DNA of 64,000 nt from NCBI GenBank assembly GCA_018376135.1, contig JAHABX010000016.1:15546-79545 (forward strand). Reading direction: 5' to 3'. Of this stretch, positions 43,367 to 51,390 are shown in pieces. This DNA comes from Clostridiales bacterium. GTDB lineage: Bacteria; Bacillota; Clostridia; Lachnospirales; Lachnospiraceae. The stretch's first letter is position 1, and every line of letters begins with the position of its first letter. The notes under the pieces are model-generated. The model was given only the letters and a program-made list of their open reading frames with translations, had not been told where the DNA came from and searched no databases. The translations under genes were made by a program, and so were the position numbers.

Positions 43367-44698
43367 ATGAATATGGAAGCACAAAATCTGGACTCGCTTA
43401 GAAAACTTGTAAGAGAGTTACAGGATGAAAATAAAAAGTTAAAAGAACAGCTAAAGAAAGCCGATATTGCATTTCCGGAAGAAAATATTTTTGAAGAGAA
43501 AATCGAAGATTATGCAGAGTATGATCCTGATCAGGGTGAGCGAATTATTAGTCAATATATTACGGAGGATATGGCAAAGCGCTATTTTTCTATGTTCTGG
43601 GGGAGAACGGATGTTTATGCTAAAAGGGGCAGAAATGGAAGATATTTTCCTCAGTGTGACAACCGCTGGAACGACAGGCTATGTCCAAAGCAGCGAGGAG
43701 AGAAAACAAGCTGCGATGATTGTGAGAATACACAGTGGACAAAGCTTACACCGAAGAAAATTATCGATCATTTAGTTGGATATAAGGAAGATGGTTCAGA
43801 TGTGATTGGTGTATATCCGCTGCTTTCGGATGGTATGTGCAGGTTTATCGTATTTGATTTCGATAATCATGAAAAAGGAGCGGAAACCACAGATTTTGCC
43901 AATGTTGACGAAGAATGGCATAAGGAAGTAGATGCGCTCAGAATGATTTGTGAAAAGAATGGAATTACCCCGTTAGTTGAGCGTTCCAGATCTGGCAGAG
44001 GCGCTCATGTATGGATTTTCTTTAAAAGACCGGTCTCAGTATCACTGGCGAGAAATTTTGGTTTCTTATTGCTTGATAGAGGACAGGCTTCCATTAATAT
44101 GAGGTCGTTTCAGTATTATGACAGAATGTATCCTTGTCAGGATGTGGCAGGCAGCATAGGAAATTTAATTGCGCTTCCGCTACAGGGAAAAGCACTTAAA
44201 AAGGGGAATAGTGCTTTTGTGGACAAAAACTGGAATGCATATCCGGATCAGTGGGATATTCTTCTGAATCATACAAAAAAGTTATCATTAGAAGATATAG
44301 AAAGCTATATGGTCAAGTGGAAGAAAGAAATATCTGAAGTCACGGGAATCATTGCTGAAAATGTGGCAGATAGACCTAAGCCATGGAAGAAGAAACAAAC
44401 TTTTCATAAGGCAGATGTAGTTAGAAAGATGCATATTGTGTTGGGAGATGGTGTGTACGTTGATACACTGAATCTTATGCCTCAGATCCAGAATCAGATA
44501 AGAAGTCTGGCAGCGTTTGATAATCCTGTTTTTTATAAAAACAAGAGACTGGGATATTCAAATTACTATAATTTCAGTGCAATATATATGGGAAAAGATA
44601 GCGATGGATACATCTGTATTCCGAGGGGGCTCCTGGATACGCTGATTTGTAATTGCGAGGAAGCGAAGATAGAAATGGAAAGAATCGTGGAGGGATGA
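43367..44698 (+). CDS. Archaeo-eukaryotic primase-polymerase domain protein (TOTE-type), truncated
   Basis: A 443-residue protein. An N-terminal coiled coil (LRKLVRELQDENKKLKEQLK) is followed by a Cys motif (C-x8-C, C-x2-C near 90-115) and a primase domain with FIVFDFDNHEKG (DxD metal ligands, near 162-170), SRSGRGAHVWIFF (S/GxH motif near 200-212) and IALPLQGKALKKG near 255. Such primases are normally fused to a superfamily 2 helicase in the TOTE-like conflict systems. Here the frame ends right after the primase at YICIPRGLLDTL and then reads into a Schlafen gene, so it is 3' truncated. The ribosome binding site is weak. Confidence 0.78.
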   Translation: MNMEAQNLDSLRKLVRELQDENKKLKEQLKKADIAFPEENIFEEKIEDYAEYDPDQGERIISQYITEDMAKRYFSMFWGRTDVYAKRGRNGRYFPQCDNRWNDRLCPKQRGEKTSCDDCENTQWTKLTPKKIIDHLVGYKEDGSDVIGVYPLLSDGMCRFIVFDFDNHEKGAETTDFANVDEEWHKEVDALRMICEKNGITPLVERSRSGRGAHVWIFFKRPVSVSLARNFGFLLLDRGQASINMRSFQYYDRMYPCQDVAGSIGNLIALPLQGKALKKGNSAFVDKNWNAYPDQWDILLNHTKKLSLEDIESYMVKWKKEISEVTGIIAENVADRPKPWKKKQTFHKADVVRKMHIVLGDGVYVDTLNLMPQIQNQIRSLAAFDNPVFYKNKRLGYSNYYNFSAIYMGKDSDGYICIPRGLLDTLICNCEEAKIEMERIVEG

Positions 44699-45559
44699 AT
44701 ACCTGAAATGGATATGTGGTTTTGCCAATGCTCAGGGTGGGAAAATATATATTGGCTGTAATGATAATGGTGAAATTGTAGGAGTAGAAAATTCTAAGAA
44801 GTTGTTAGAAGATATTCCGAATAAGATTATACAGTCTTTAGGTATTGTAGCCGATGTAAACTTGCTTGAAAAAGATGGAAAAGAATATATTGAAATAGTA
44901 ATACCTGCTTATTCTGCAAGTATTTCTTATAAGGGTGTTTATCACTATCGCAGCGGAAGTACAAAGCAGGTATTAACAGGACCTGCGCTTGAAAGCTTCT
45001 TGAATGGAAAGCGTGGAGTTACATGGGATAATATGCCAAATCCAGCATTTACGATGAAGAATGTTGATGATTCAGTGGTTGAAAAGTTTAAGGAATTAGC
45101 AGCAAAAAAAGGTCGTATTGAGTCCTCTTTGCTTAATGAGCCTAAAGAGGTATTGTTGGAAAAACTCCACCTTACTTCAGGTGAATATTTGACGAATGCC
45201 GCTATGATGTTGTTCTCAAAGGACCCGGAGAAATGGCAGCTTGGTGCATATGTGAAAGTAGGATATTTTGAGACTGATGCAGACCTTATGTACCAGGATG
45301 AGGTAAGAGTAAGCATGCGTCAAGACCGTATAATCCGAATATAGCAAATGTATTTTATCTTGCAGGTTTCATTGAGAGCTGGGGCAGAGGTATTGAAAAA
45401 ATTTGTGAGACATGTAAGGCAGATGATTTGCCAGCACCGGAATTCATGGTAAATCCCGGAGATATTATAGTCAAATTTACAGCTCCTGAAGATAGAATAG
45501 TCCACGGTCCAGGCAGAGCAACTGAAAGGGTAGGTGTAAAGGTGGGTAAAAATGGATGA
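44673..45559 (+). pseudogene. Schlafen AlbA_2-type ATP-binding protein, frameshifted and internally deleted
   Basis: In frame from 44673: ESWRDEYLKWICGFANAQGG, KIYIGCNDNGEIVGVENSKKL, NMPNPAFTMKNVDDS, LTSGEYLTNAAMML and the motif DEVRV, then a stop at 45342. Overlapping that stop in another frame (from 45311) is KHASRPYNPNIANVFYLAGFIESWGRGIEK, the family's late HATPase-like segment, ending at 45557. The part between DEVR and this block, roughly a hundred residues in intact relatives, is missing. The start codon is also gone; the 5' end merges with the primase gene with an extra A at 44673-44675. Confidence 0.8.
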
Positions 45560-45813
45560 AATTGTGCAACGACCGTTGTACAAATATGAATCATAAGGAC
45601 GATACAAAAACTCTCATCACTGTTGAGTGTTTTGAAGGTGAAAGGTATGCTATGTTGGCAGGAAAAATAATGCTTCCGCCAAGATCCCATTCCGCCTTCC
45701 AATCATCCAAATCACGGCTTCGGCAAATGTGGAAAGTAGTAGAAAATCTATATCTGGGCGCTATCATATTTCTATACAAAGCGACAAATTATGCACTTAT
45801 GGAGGGAAAAAAT
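45560..45813. other. Spacer with degenerate repeat copy 2
   Basis: Contains GTGCAACGACCGTTGTACAAAT near 45562 and the second copy of the ~80-bp repeat at 45655-45735. No gene supported. Confidence 0.5.
45655..45735. repeat. Degenerate ~80-bp repeat, copy 2
   Basis: TTGGCAGGAA, TTCCGCCTTCC, CATC, AATCAC and GGCTTCGGCAAAT blocks match copy 1 at 43203. On the minus strand both copies read like fragments of a similar peptide (...LA-L-FLPT), which may be chance. Confidence 0.55.
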
Positions 45814-46014
45814 ATGGAAAAGTTTGAGTATAAAGTGGTTGTTTATGATACGAAAGGTTTTTGGGGAGGCAATGTTGAAGAAAATCAGCTTGAAAACCAA
45901 TTGAATATTCTTGGTTATGATGGTTGGGAGATGGTAAGTTGTACATCTACAAATCAAAGTTCTGGTTCATCTAAGAGTATAGTTTGTATTTTTAAACGAA
46001 AAAAGAACAGCTAG
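45814..46014 (+). CDS. DUF4177 small protein
   Basis: A 66-residue protein starting MEKFEYKVVVYDTKG, with ENQLENQLNILGYDGWEMVSC, which is the DUF4177 pattern (a small alpha/beta fold found in phage and mobile regions). GGAGGGAAA lies 6-7 nt before the ATG. The C-terminus is Ser-rich and then basic (CIFKRKKNS). No function is known for the family. Confidence 0.75.
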   Translation: MEKFEYKVVVYDTKGFWGGNVEENQLENQLNILGYDGWEMVSCTSTNQSSGSSKSIVCIFKRKKNS

Positions 46015-46107
46015 AGTGCTTCCGTTTTGTGGAGAAGGGGAGCATTACGGAACGGCTGCGGATCGTAGAGTGAGAAATTTGAATTTTGAGGAAAGGCAAA
46101 AATTATT

Positions 46108-46728
46108 ATGAAATATATTTTTTTGCATGGCTTGGGGCAAACTTCTTCCAGTTGGGAAAAAACGATTGATGTAATGAATGAAAAATTAGATATAGATTGT
46201 CCGAATTTATTCACGCTGCTTCAAGGCAGAGAAGTCAATTATTCTAATCTTTATCAAATGTTTTCTGAATATTGTAAAACATACTCTGAACCACTTAATA
46301 TATGTGGTTTATCGTTAGGGGGTATTCTCGCATTACAGTATCTGATTGAAAATCCAGATAGAGTCAATTCTGTGGTTCTTATCGGAACACAGTACGCTAT
46401 GCCTAAAAAATTGTTGAAACTTCAAAATGCGATCTTTCAAATTATGCCAAACAGTACATTTAAGAAAATAGGACTTGAAAAGAAAGATGTTATAAATCTT
46501 TCCAGTTCAATGATGAATTTGAATTTTCAACAGAATTTACAGAAGATAGATTCTTCTGTGCTTGTTATTTGTGGTGAAAGAGATAAAGCCAATATGAAGG
46601 CTTCTTTACAACTTAAAGCGTTGATACCTAATGCGAAATTTAATGTTATTCAGAATGCGGGACACGAAATAAATATAGATGCTCCGAGAAATTTAGGTAT
46701 AGTATTAAATGATTTTTTTATGCGATAA
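46108..46728 (+). CDS. Alpha/beta hydrolase
   Basis: A 206-residue alpha/beta hydrolase. The oxyanion motif is FLHGLGQTSSSW, the nucleophile elbow ICGLSLGGILAL (Ser), the acid is in ICGERDKAN and the base in NAGHEIN, giving a complete triad. Relatives cover esterases and peptidases; the substrate is unknown. It is AT-rich like its island. The ribosome binding site is weak (GAGGAAAGG about 10 nt upstream). A GC-rich hairpin follows at 46778. Confidence 0.82.
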   Translation: MKYIFLHGLGQTSSSWEKTIDVMNEKLDIDCPNLFTLLQGREVNYSNLYQMFSEYCKTYSEPLNICGLSLGGILALQYLIENPDRVNSVVLIGTQYAMPKKLLKLQNAIFQIMPNSTFKKIGLEKKDVINLSSSMMNLNFQQNLQKIDSSVLVICGERDKANMKASLQLKALIPNAKFNVIQNAGHEINIDAPRNLGIVLNDFFMR

Positions 46729-46777
46729 AATCCAGTTGTTCGAGTAAAAACCAAGAAACAGCATATTATAATCCCAA

Positions 46778-46815
46778 GGCGGCTCTGCTCACAAAAAGCG
46801 GAGCCGCCCTCTTTA
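46778..46815 (+). terminator. GC-rich hairpin after the hydrolase
   Basis: GGCGGCTCTGCT, 7-nt loop, AGCGGAGCCGCC (12-bp stem, one G-T), then CTCTTTAT. The T-tract is short. It also lies at the edge of the permease remnant. Confidence 0.65.
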
Positions 46816-46829
46816 TCGGCATTCCGGCA

Positions 46830-47010
46830 GCAGTGGTCCAGTATGAGACAGAATCCCGGGCTTCGCCGGTGATGGGGAATACCATCAGCGTGATCATTGC
46901 TCTGGTGGTGTGCACCCCCATCCTCCTGGCGTTTGCAGTGCTGATCCCCTTCCTCTGCTTCAAGAATCTGGAGAAACAGAGTATTGTGGAGCGGCTGCGG
47001 ACGGAATAAT
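46830..47010 (+). pseudogene. Remnant of an FtsX-like ABC permease 3' end, in-frame deletion
   Basis: 46839-46908 matches 54087-54156 and 46909-47010 matches 54405-54507 of the downstream permease gene almost base for base (QYETESRAS, MGNTISVIIAL, then VCTPILLAFAVLIPFLCFKNLEKQSIVERLR). The ~248 bp between them are missing and the join keeps the frame. It has no start or ATPase partner, so it is non-functional. GC content is far above its island surroundings. Confidence 0.85.
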
Positions 47011-47068
47011 ACTCATATATTCAGAAAAGTCAGGAGGAATACACAATGAAAGATATGTTATAGGTGCT

Positions 47069-47254
47069 ATGGACGCTATGACTTATACCAATCGTACTAA
47101 TATTGAGTTTGATGTAATGGATGAAACACAGGCAGATTTGACTTTCTGCACTCCAAGCCACGAAAATAGTTCCAAGACAGAAAACGAAATTGTCACCTCA
47201 GATGCTGCGTTAAGAGATTTAGGCGTCGAGCTGCAGGTGGGTATCGGTTTGTAG
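47069..47254 (+). CDS. Hypothetical small protein, possibly a remnant
   Basis: A 61-residue open frame (MDAMTYTNRTNIEFDVMDE...) with Thr, Ser and Glu-rich middle, closing in LQVGIGL. I do not recognise it. AGGAGG at 47032 is followed by ATG 47046, but that frame stops after five codons; the longer frame has only a weak site before ATG 47069. A frameshift after the first codons is possible. It lies between the permease remnant and a long inverted repeat. Confidence 0.35.
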   Translation: MDAMTYTNRTNIEFDVMDETQADLTFCTPSHENSSKTENEIVTSDAALRDLGVELQVGIGL

Positions 47255-47266
47255 AATAAGGAGATT

Positions 47267-47332
47267 AGGGAAAGGGATAACCTTTCACTGGACAACTCGA
47301 AGGGCTGGAGGGCAAAGGGTTATCCTTTCCCT
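47267..47332. repeat. 19-bp inverted repeat
   Basis: AGGGAAAGGGATAACCTTT (47267-47285) and AAAGGGTTATCCTTTCCCT (47314-47332) are complements apart from one shifted base, around a 28-nt loop. No T-run follows. It could be a hairpin or a mobile-element end. Confidence 0.6.
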
Positions 47333-47355
47333 TGCCTATAAAGCAGTCTTAAAAG

Positions 47356-47574
47356 ATGTTCGTTGAAAATATGCGTAAAGCTGCTTCGTGGGCCTTTTAT
47401 TCAAATCTCGTAGTGACAACCGTTTCTACCTGCTACTGGTCTGTTATCAAACAAATTCCTGAGAATGCGCTTCTTAAAGGCATTGGATTAGGCTTTGGCA
47501 TTTCCCTCATCGTTTTCTCTTTCTCCACAGCTTGTTTTGATTGGAAAGATCGTAGAGGTATCTCAAATGATTAA
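47356..47574 (+). CDS. Small membrane protein preceding an XRE regulator, possibly truncated
   Basis: A 72-residue protein with two hydrophobic segments (about 11-30 and 40-60) and a charged tail. In Firmicutes a short membrane protein often precedes a YozG-like regulator, and its stop overlaps the regulator start by 8 nt here. The ribosome binding site is not evident, and the start may be lost. Family unrecognised. Confidence 0.55.
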   Translation: MFVENMRKAASWAFYSNLVVTTVSTCYWSVIKQIPENALLKGIGLGFGISLIVFSFSTACFDWKDRRGISND

Positions 47575-47764
47575 GAATAGGATTAAGGAATATAGAGCCA
47601 AATACGATATGAAGCAAGAGGAGCTTGCCATAAAAGTGGGGGTTCGTAGAGAGACAATTGGAAACTTGGAAAAGGGGAAATATAATCCGTCACTGGTTTT
47701 AGCGTGGAATATTGCCAAAGTTTTCGAGGTGTCCATTGAAGAAATATTTACAGTTGAAGAATGA
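47567..47764 (+). CDS. XRE-family helix-turn-helix regulator (YozG-like)
   Basis: A 65-residue DNA-binding protein. MIKNRIKEYRAKYDMKQEELAIKVGVRRETIGNLEKGKYNPSL is a classic helix-turn-helix of the small XRE group, and the remainder (VLAWNIAKVFEVSIEEIF) completes the five-helix fold. It overlaps the preceding membrane gene. The AGAGGTA ribosome binding site lies 7 nt upstream. It probably regulates its own pair. Confidence 0.9.
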   Translation: MIKNRIKEYRAKYDMKQEELAIKVGVRRETIGNLEKGKYNPSLVLAWNIAKVFEVSIEEIFTVEE

Positions 47765-48010
47765 TGTATTGTTATCGTTAGAAGATAACTGAGTACGCCA
47801 TTCAATATGCAGAAATCAAAAAAATCCTTTCATATTATCCCAAATGTAAAGAAGAAACACAAATCTATTTGATAAATCCTGCAGATTTACGGTAAGAATG
47901 AAATGTATGGAGAACTGGGCGTTTTACTGTTAGCATAATAATAAAAAAATAAATGGCTATACTAATAATTACCAATGTACTTATTGACTGCAATATGATA
48001 AAATTGAAGT

Positions 48011-48026
48011 CGACAAGTACATGTCG
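48011..48026 (+). promoter_or_regulatory. Candidate AbiEi operator
   Basis: CGACA-N6-TGTCG overlaps the ribosome binding site of abiEi, just after a TATGAT box at 47994. AbiEi-type antitoxins repress their own operon by binding inverted repeats; here the site is short, so the assignment is inferred. Confidence 0.45.
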
Positions 48027-48037
48027 GAGGTGAGTGC

Positions 48038-48634
48038 GTGACTGATTATGAAAAAATAATTGAAATAGCCAATCAGAATAATAATGTTTTTAAAACAAAG
48101 ATGATTGTTCATGCAGGGATCAGAAAAGAAAAAATAAAAGAAATGCTGGAAAATGGAATGATTGAAAGAATAGGGCATGGACTTTATTCTCTGAGCAGAG
48201 AAGATATAGATGAATATTATGAATTTCAGCAGAGGTGTCCGAAAGGTATTTTTTCTTATGGCACATCAGCATATTTTTGGAATCTGTCAGATAGGGTTCC
48301 GAATGTTCTAAGTTATACAGTTCCAAGGGGGTACAATACATCCCGGCTAAAAATTAGTACAAAGGTTAAATATCATTATGTATCAATGGAAGTATATAAT
48401 ATTGGCATTACTGAGATTGTCTCACCGCAGGGAGCAACGATACAGGTTTATGATAGGGAAAGAACGATTTGTGATTTGGTAAGGGATAGAAAAAATGTAG
48501 ATATGCAGCTTTATAGTAATGCATTAAATGTGTATTTCAAAAGTAGAGAAAAGAGTATCAGAAGACTGATGAAGTATGGAAAGGCTTTTAATATAACGGA
48601 AGAATTGGAAAAGTACATGGAGGTATTGCAATGA
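48038..48634 (+). CDS. abiEi: AbiEi-type antitoxin (type IV toxin-antitoxin)
   Basis: A 198-residue protein starting at GTG with GGAGG about 8 nt upstream. An N-terminal winged helix (TKMIVHAGIRKEKIKEMLENGMIERIGHGLYSLS) is followed by the AbiEi_4 domain, with RTICDLVRDRKNVD near 145. AbiEi counters AbiEii toxicity and represses the operon. The next gene overlaps by 4 nt (ATGA). Confidence 0.85.
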   Translation: MTDYEKIIEIANQNNNVFKTKMIVHAGIRKEKIKEMLENGMIERIGHGLYSLSREDIDEYYEFQQRCPKGIFSYGTSAYFWNLSDRVPNVLSYTVPRGYNTSRLKISTKVKYHYVSMEVYNIGITEIVSPQGATIQVYDRERTICDLVRDRKNVDMQLYSNALNVYFKSREKSIRRLMKYGKAFNITEELEKYMEVLQ

Positions 48635-49479
48635 AAAGTGCAGAGCAGATAAAAGGAGCTGTGAAAAACATGGCAAAGAAAATGAACTTGAAACCTCAGG
48701 AAATTTTACAGATGTTTATGTTTGAACGTCTCGTGGAACGTCTATCAGTTTCCAGATATAAAGAAAATTTTATATTAAAAGGTGGCTTGTTGATTGCATC
48801 CATGATTGGAATAGCAGAAAGAACAACAATGGATATGGATACAACGATTCAGGGTCTTCCTATGACAGAGCAGGAAATGGAAAAAACTTTGAAGGAGATT
48901 TTAGGTTTTGATGTAGGAGATGGAATTTGTTTTGAGTTGATATGAATGCATCCTATAAGAGAAGATGATGAGTATCATAATTTTTGTGCATCCATCAGTG
49001 CTAAATATGGGAAAATGAATATCCCGATGAGAATAGATATTACAACTGGAGATAAGATTACACCGAGACAGATTGATTATGGATATAAATTCATGTTTGA
49101 AGAAAAGAGTGTGTTGGTCAAGGCGTACACCTTGGAAACCATCCTTGCTGAAAAATATGAGACAGTAATAAGGAGAAACATTGGTAACACAAGAGCAAGG
49201 GATTTCTATGATTTATTTGTATTGATGAAAATTAAGAGGAATGAAATTCGTTGGGGTGTTCTAAAGACAGCTGTATTAGCAACTTCTGAAAAGCGTGGTT
49301 CTCTGGAAGAATTGAATGAATATCAAGAAATTATAGAAGAAATGCGAGACAGCGCTTTTCTGAGGAGAATATGGGCAAAGTACCAGGAAGAAAATACATA
49401 TAGTGAAGGTATCGGTTTTGAGGATACGTTAAATATTATTTTGGAAATTGGAATGTCATTAGAGAACAGTGATAAATAA
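48631..49479 (+). pseudogene. abiEii: AbiEii nucleotidyltransferase toxin, broken by one in-frame stop
   Basis: Two stretches in the same frame, 48631-48942 and 48946-49479, are split only by TGA at 48943. Read through it would be a 282-residue DUF1814 nucleotidyltransferase: KGGLLIASMIG, TTMDMDTTIQG (metal-binding pattern), then MHPIREDDEYHNFCASI, MRIDITTGDKITP, TLETILAEKYETV and NTRARDFYDLFVL, in the family's order. The second part starts with ATG, but no ribosome binding site lies before it. A CGA to TGA change would explain the stop. Without it AbiEi may be maintained as a repressor only. Confidence 0.85.
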
Positions 49480-49482
49480 GAT

Positions 49483-49617
49483 ATGTCTAATTTAAAAGAG
49501 GAAATACAAAAACTAAATATGCACAAATTAAAGTGCATGATGCGGTACATGGACATAAAGCAGCAGGTCAATGATCCAGCCGGGGGATTCCCTTTGGCGC
49601 CCCCGGCGGTGCAGTAG
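49483..49617 (+). CDS. Possible small protein (44 aa)
   Basis: An open frame starting MSNLKEEIQKLNMHKLKCMMRYMDIKQQ, helical in character, ending in PAGGFPLAPPAVQ. It starts 4 nt after the AbiEii stop without a clear ribosome binding site and runs over a CCGGGGG/CCCCCGG hairpin. Weak support. Confidence 0.3.
   Translation: MSNLKEEIQKLNMHKLKCMMRYMDIKQQVNDPAGGFPLAPPAVQ
49580..49606. terminator. GC-rich hairpin after the AbiE region
   Basis: CCGGGGG, 13-nt loop, CCCCCGG. No T-run follows. It sits at the join between the AT-rich island and the GC-richer sensor module. Confidence 0.45.
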
Positions 49618-49650
49618 TTGATATCAGTTTTTATGTGTGAGGAGGATTCA

Positions 49651-50337
49651 ATGAGAATATTGGTGCTGGAGGATGAGCTCGCCCTGAGTGCGGGGCTGTG
49701 TTTTGAATTGGACAGCTGCGGCTATCTGACAGTGGCAGCATATAACTGTCAGAAAGCCAGAAAGCTTTTAAAAGAAGAACATTTTGATCTGGCGATCATG
49801 GATGTGAACCTGCCGGATGGCAATGGCTTTGATTTGTGTCGGGAGATAAAGACAGTGAAGCCGGAGCTTCCGGTTATTTTTTTGACTGCAAATGATCTGG
49901 AACAGGATGTATTGAATGGATTTGATCTGGGAGCAGACGATTATATCACCAAGCCCTTTCATATGCAGATATTTCTGCGGCGGGTGGAGGTTGCTCTTCG
50001 ACGGGGAAGCAAGACCACAGCGGCGCCTGCGGACTGCTGGAGTGATGGATTCCTTTTACTGGATTTTGGAGCTCTTACCGCTGTACGGGGCGGCGAGAAG
50101 CTGGCAATTACACCAAATGAATACAAGCTTCTGAAAGCACTGACCGAGAATGCGGGAAATATCATCACCCGGCAGCTTCTGTTAGAGCGGCTTTGGGACT
50201 GTGACGGAAATTACATCGACGACCATACCCTGACCGTGACCATGAACCGGCTTCGGGCGAAGATTGAAGATGACGGACATACCTACATAAAGACAGTCCG
50301 TGGTATGGGCTACATCTGGACAGGAGGGAGAGTATGA
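49651..50337 (+). CDS. OmpR-family response regulator (module 1)
   Basis: A 228-residue regulator. The receiver has EDE acidic residues near 7-9, the phosphorylated Asp in IMDVNLPDGNGF near 51 and the KPF lysine near 102. The winged helix with TPNEYKLLKAL and TVTMNRLRAKI and the closing VRGMGYIW fits DNA binding. It overlaps the kinase gene by 4 nt. Together with the ABC genes it is arranged as peptide-antibiotic sensing modules (Bce-like) are. Confidence 0.9.
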   Translation: MRILVLEDELALSAGLCFELDSCGYLTVAAYNCQKARKLLKEEHFDLAIMDVNLPDGNGFDLCREIKTVKPELPVIFLTANDLEQDVLNGFDLGADDYITKPFHMQIFLRRVEVALRRGSKTTAAPADCWSDGFLLLDFGALTAVRGGEKLAITPNEYKLLKALTENAGNIITRQLLLERLWDCDGNYIDDHTLTVTMNRLRAKIEDDGHTYIKTVRGMGYIWTGGRV

Positions 50338-51353
50338 AGCAGCATATCAGGATTTTAAAAGCCGGGATGGTGCTGGTCGGCGCCGGGTTCTTCACCCTGC
50401 TTGTCTGGCTTTTGTGGGAGTTTGTGCCGCGCTCCGGAATTCGCTATGGCATACTGGCTGTATCAGTGGGTATTTTTCTATTGGCTGGGTTATGGATATG
50501 GCTGCAGCAGCGGCAGATTTTTCATTTTGCAGACGATATATGCGATACGCTGGATGCGCTGATTGCCGGAAGACAGCCGGACAAGTATCATCCTTACGAG
50601 GACAGTGTGACAGCCAGGGTGCAGGGAAAGCTCATACAGTATTACGATATTATGAGCGAGGGAAAGATACAGAGTGAGCGGGACAAGCAGACCATTCAGG
50701 AGCTGGTCAGCGACATTTCTCATCAGGTGAAAACACCCATCGCCAACATGCAGATGTTTACCGGCATCCTCAGGCAGCACCAGCTTACAGAGGAAAAACG
50801 GTCAGAGTTTTTGCAGACCATGGCGGCGCAGATCAATAAGCTGGATTTTCTCATGCAGTCGCTGATTAAAATGTCCCGGCTGGAAACCGGAACCTTTGTC
50901 CTGCACATGGAGGAAGCCCCTCTGGACAAAACCATTGCCCAGGCTATGAGCGGGGTATGGGCAAAAGCAGACGGAAAAAATATTCAGCTGTCTGCAGATT
51001 GCGACCCGGCTATCACGGTACAGCACGACCCGAAATGGACCGCCGAAGCCTTGGAAAATATTCTGGACAATGCAGTAAAATACACCCCGGCAGGGGGCGG
51101 CATTTCTGTAACAGTCCGTCCCTGGCAGTTCTACACCCGGATTGACATTACCGATACCGGCATCGGTATCCCAGTGGAACATTACCATGATGTGTTCCGG
51201 CGTTTTTACCGGGCACAGGAGGTGGCTGCGGAAGAAGGCGTCGGTCTGGGGCTGTACCTTACCAATGGAATCATCACCCGGCAGAAGGGATATATCAGCG
51301 TAAAGTCTGTTCCGGGCAAAGGGACTACATTTTCCGTTTATCTCCTTAGTTAG
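50334..51353 (+). CDS. Sensor histidine kinase (module 1)
   Basis: A 339-residue kinase with two N-terminal helices (about 9-28 and 38-58) and almost no extracellular loop, so it is probably an intramembrane-sensing type. The H-box is SDISHQVKTP near 130, the N-box ENILDNAVKYTP near 240, G1 DITDTGIGIP near 277 and G2 GVGLGLYL near 305. Such kinases usually need the ABC permease as sensor; here that permease is broken. Confidence 0.9.
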   Translation: MKQHIRILKAGMVLVGAGFFTLLVWLLWEFVPRSGIRYGILAVSVGIFLLAGLWIWLQQRQIFHFADDICDTLDALIAGRQPDKYHPYEDSVTARVQGKLIQYYDIMSEGKIQSERDKQTIQELVSDISHQVKTPIANMQMFTGILRQHQLTEEKRSEFLQTMAAQINKLDFLMQSLIKMSRLETGTFVLHMEEAPLDKTIAQAMSGVWAKADGKNIQLSADCDPAITVQHDPKWTAEALENILDNAVKYTPAGGGISVTVRPWQFYTRIDITDTGIGIPVEHYHDVFRRFYRAQEVAAEEGVGLGLYLTNGIITRQKGYISVKSVPGKGTTFSVYLLS

Positions 51354-51390
51354 AAAAGTAAATAGATATGAGAGAGGATTGTTTTTACCT

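Noticed and set aside
48943..48945. TGA as a selenocysteine codon in AbiEii
   Set aside because: No SECIS-like hairpin was seen after it and AbiEii has no known selenoprotein form; a nonsense change is simpler.
41306..49620. Insertion sequence or integrase in the accessory island
   Set aside because: No transposase, integrase or clean target duplication could be seen.
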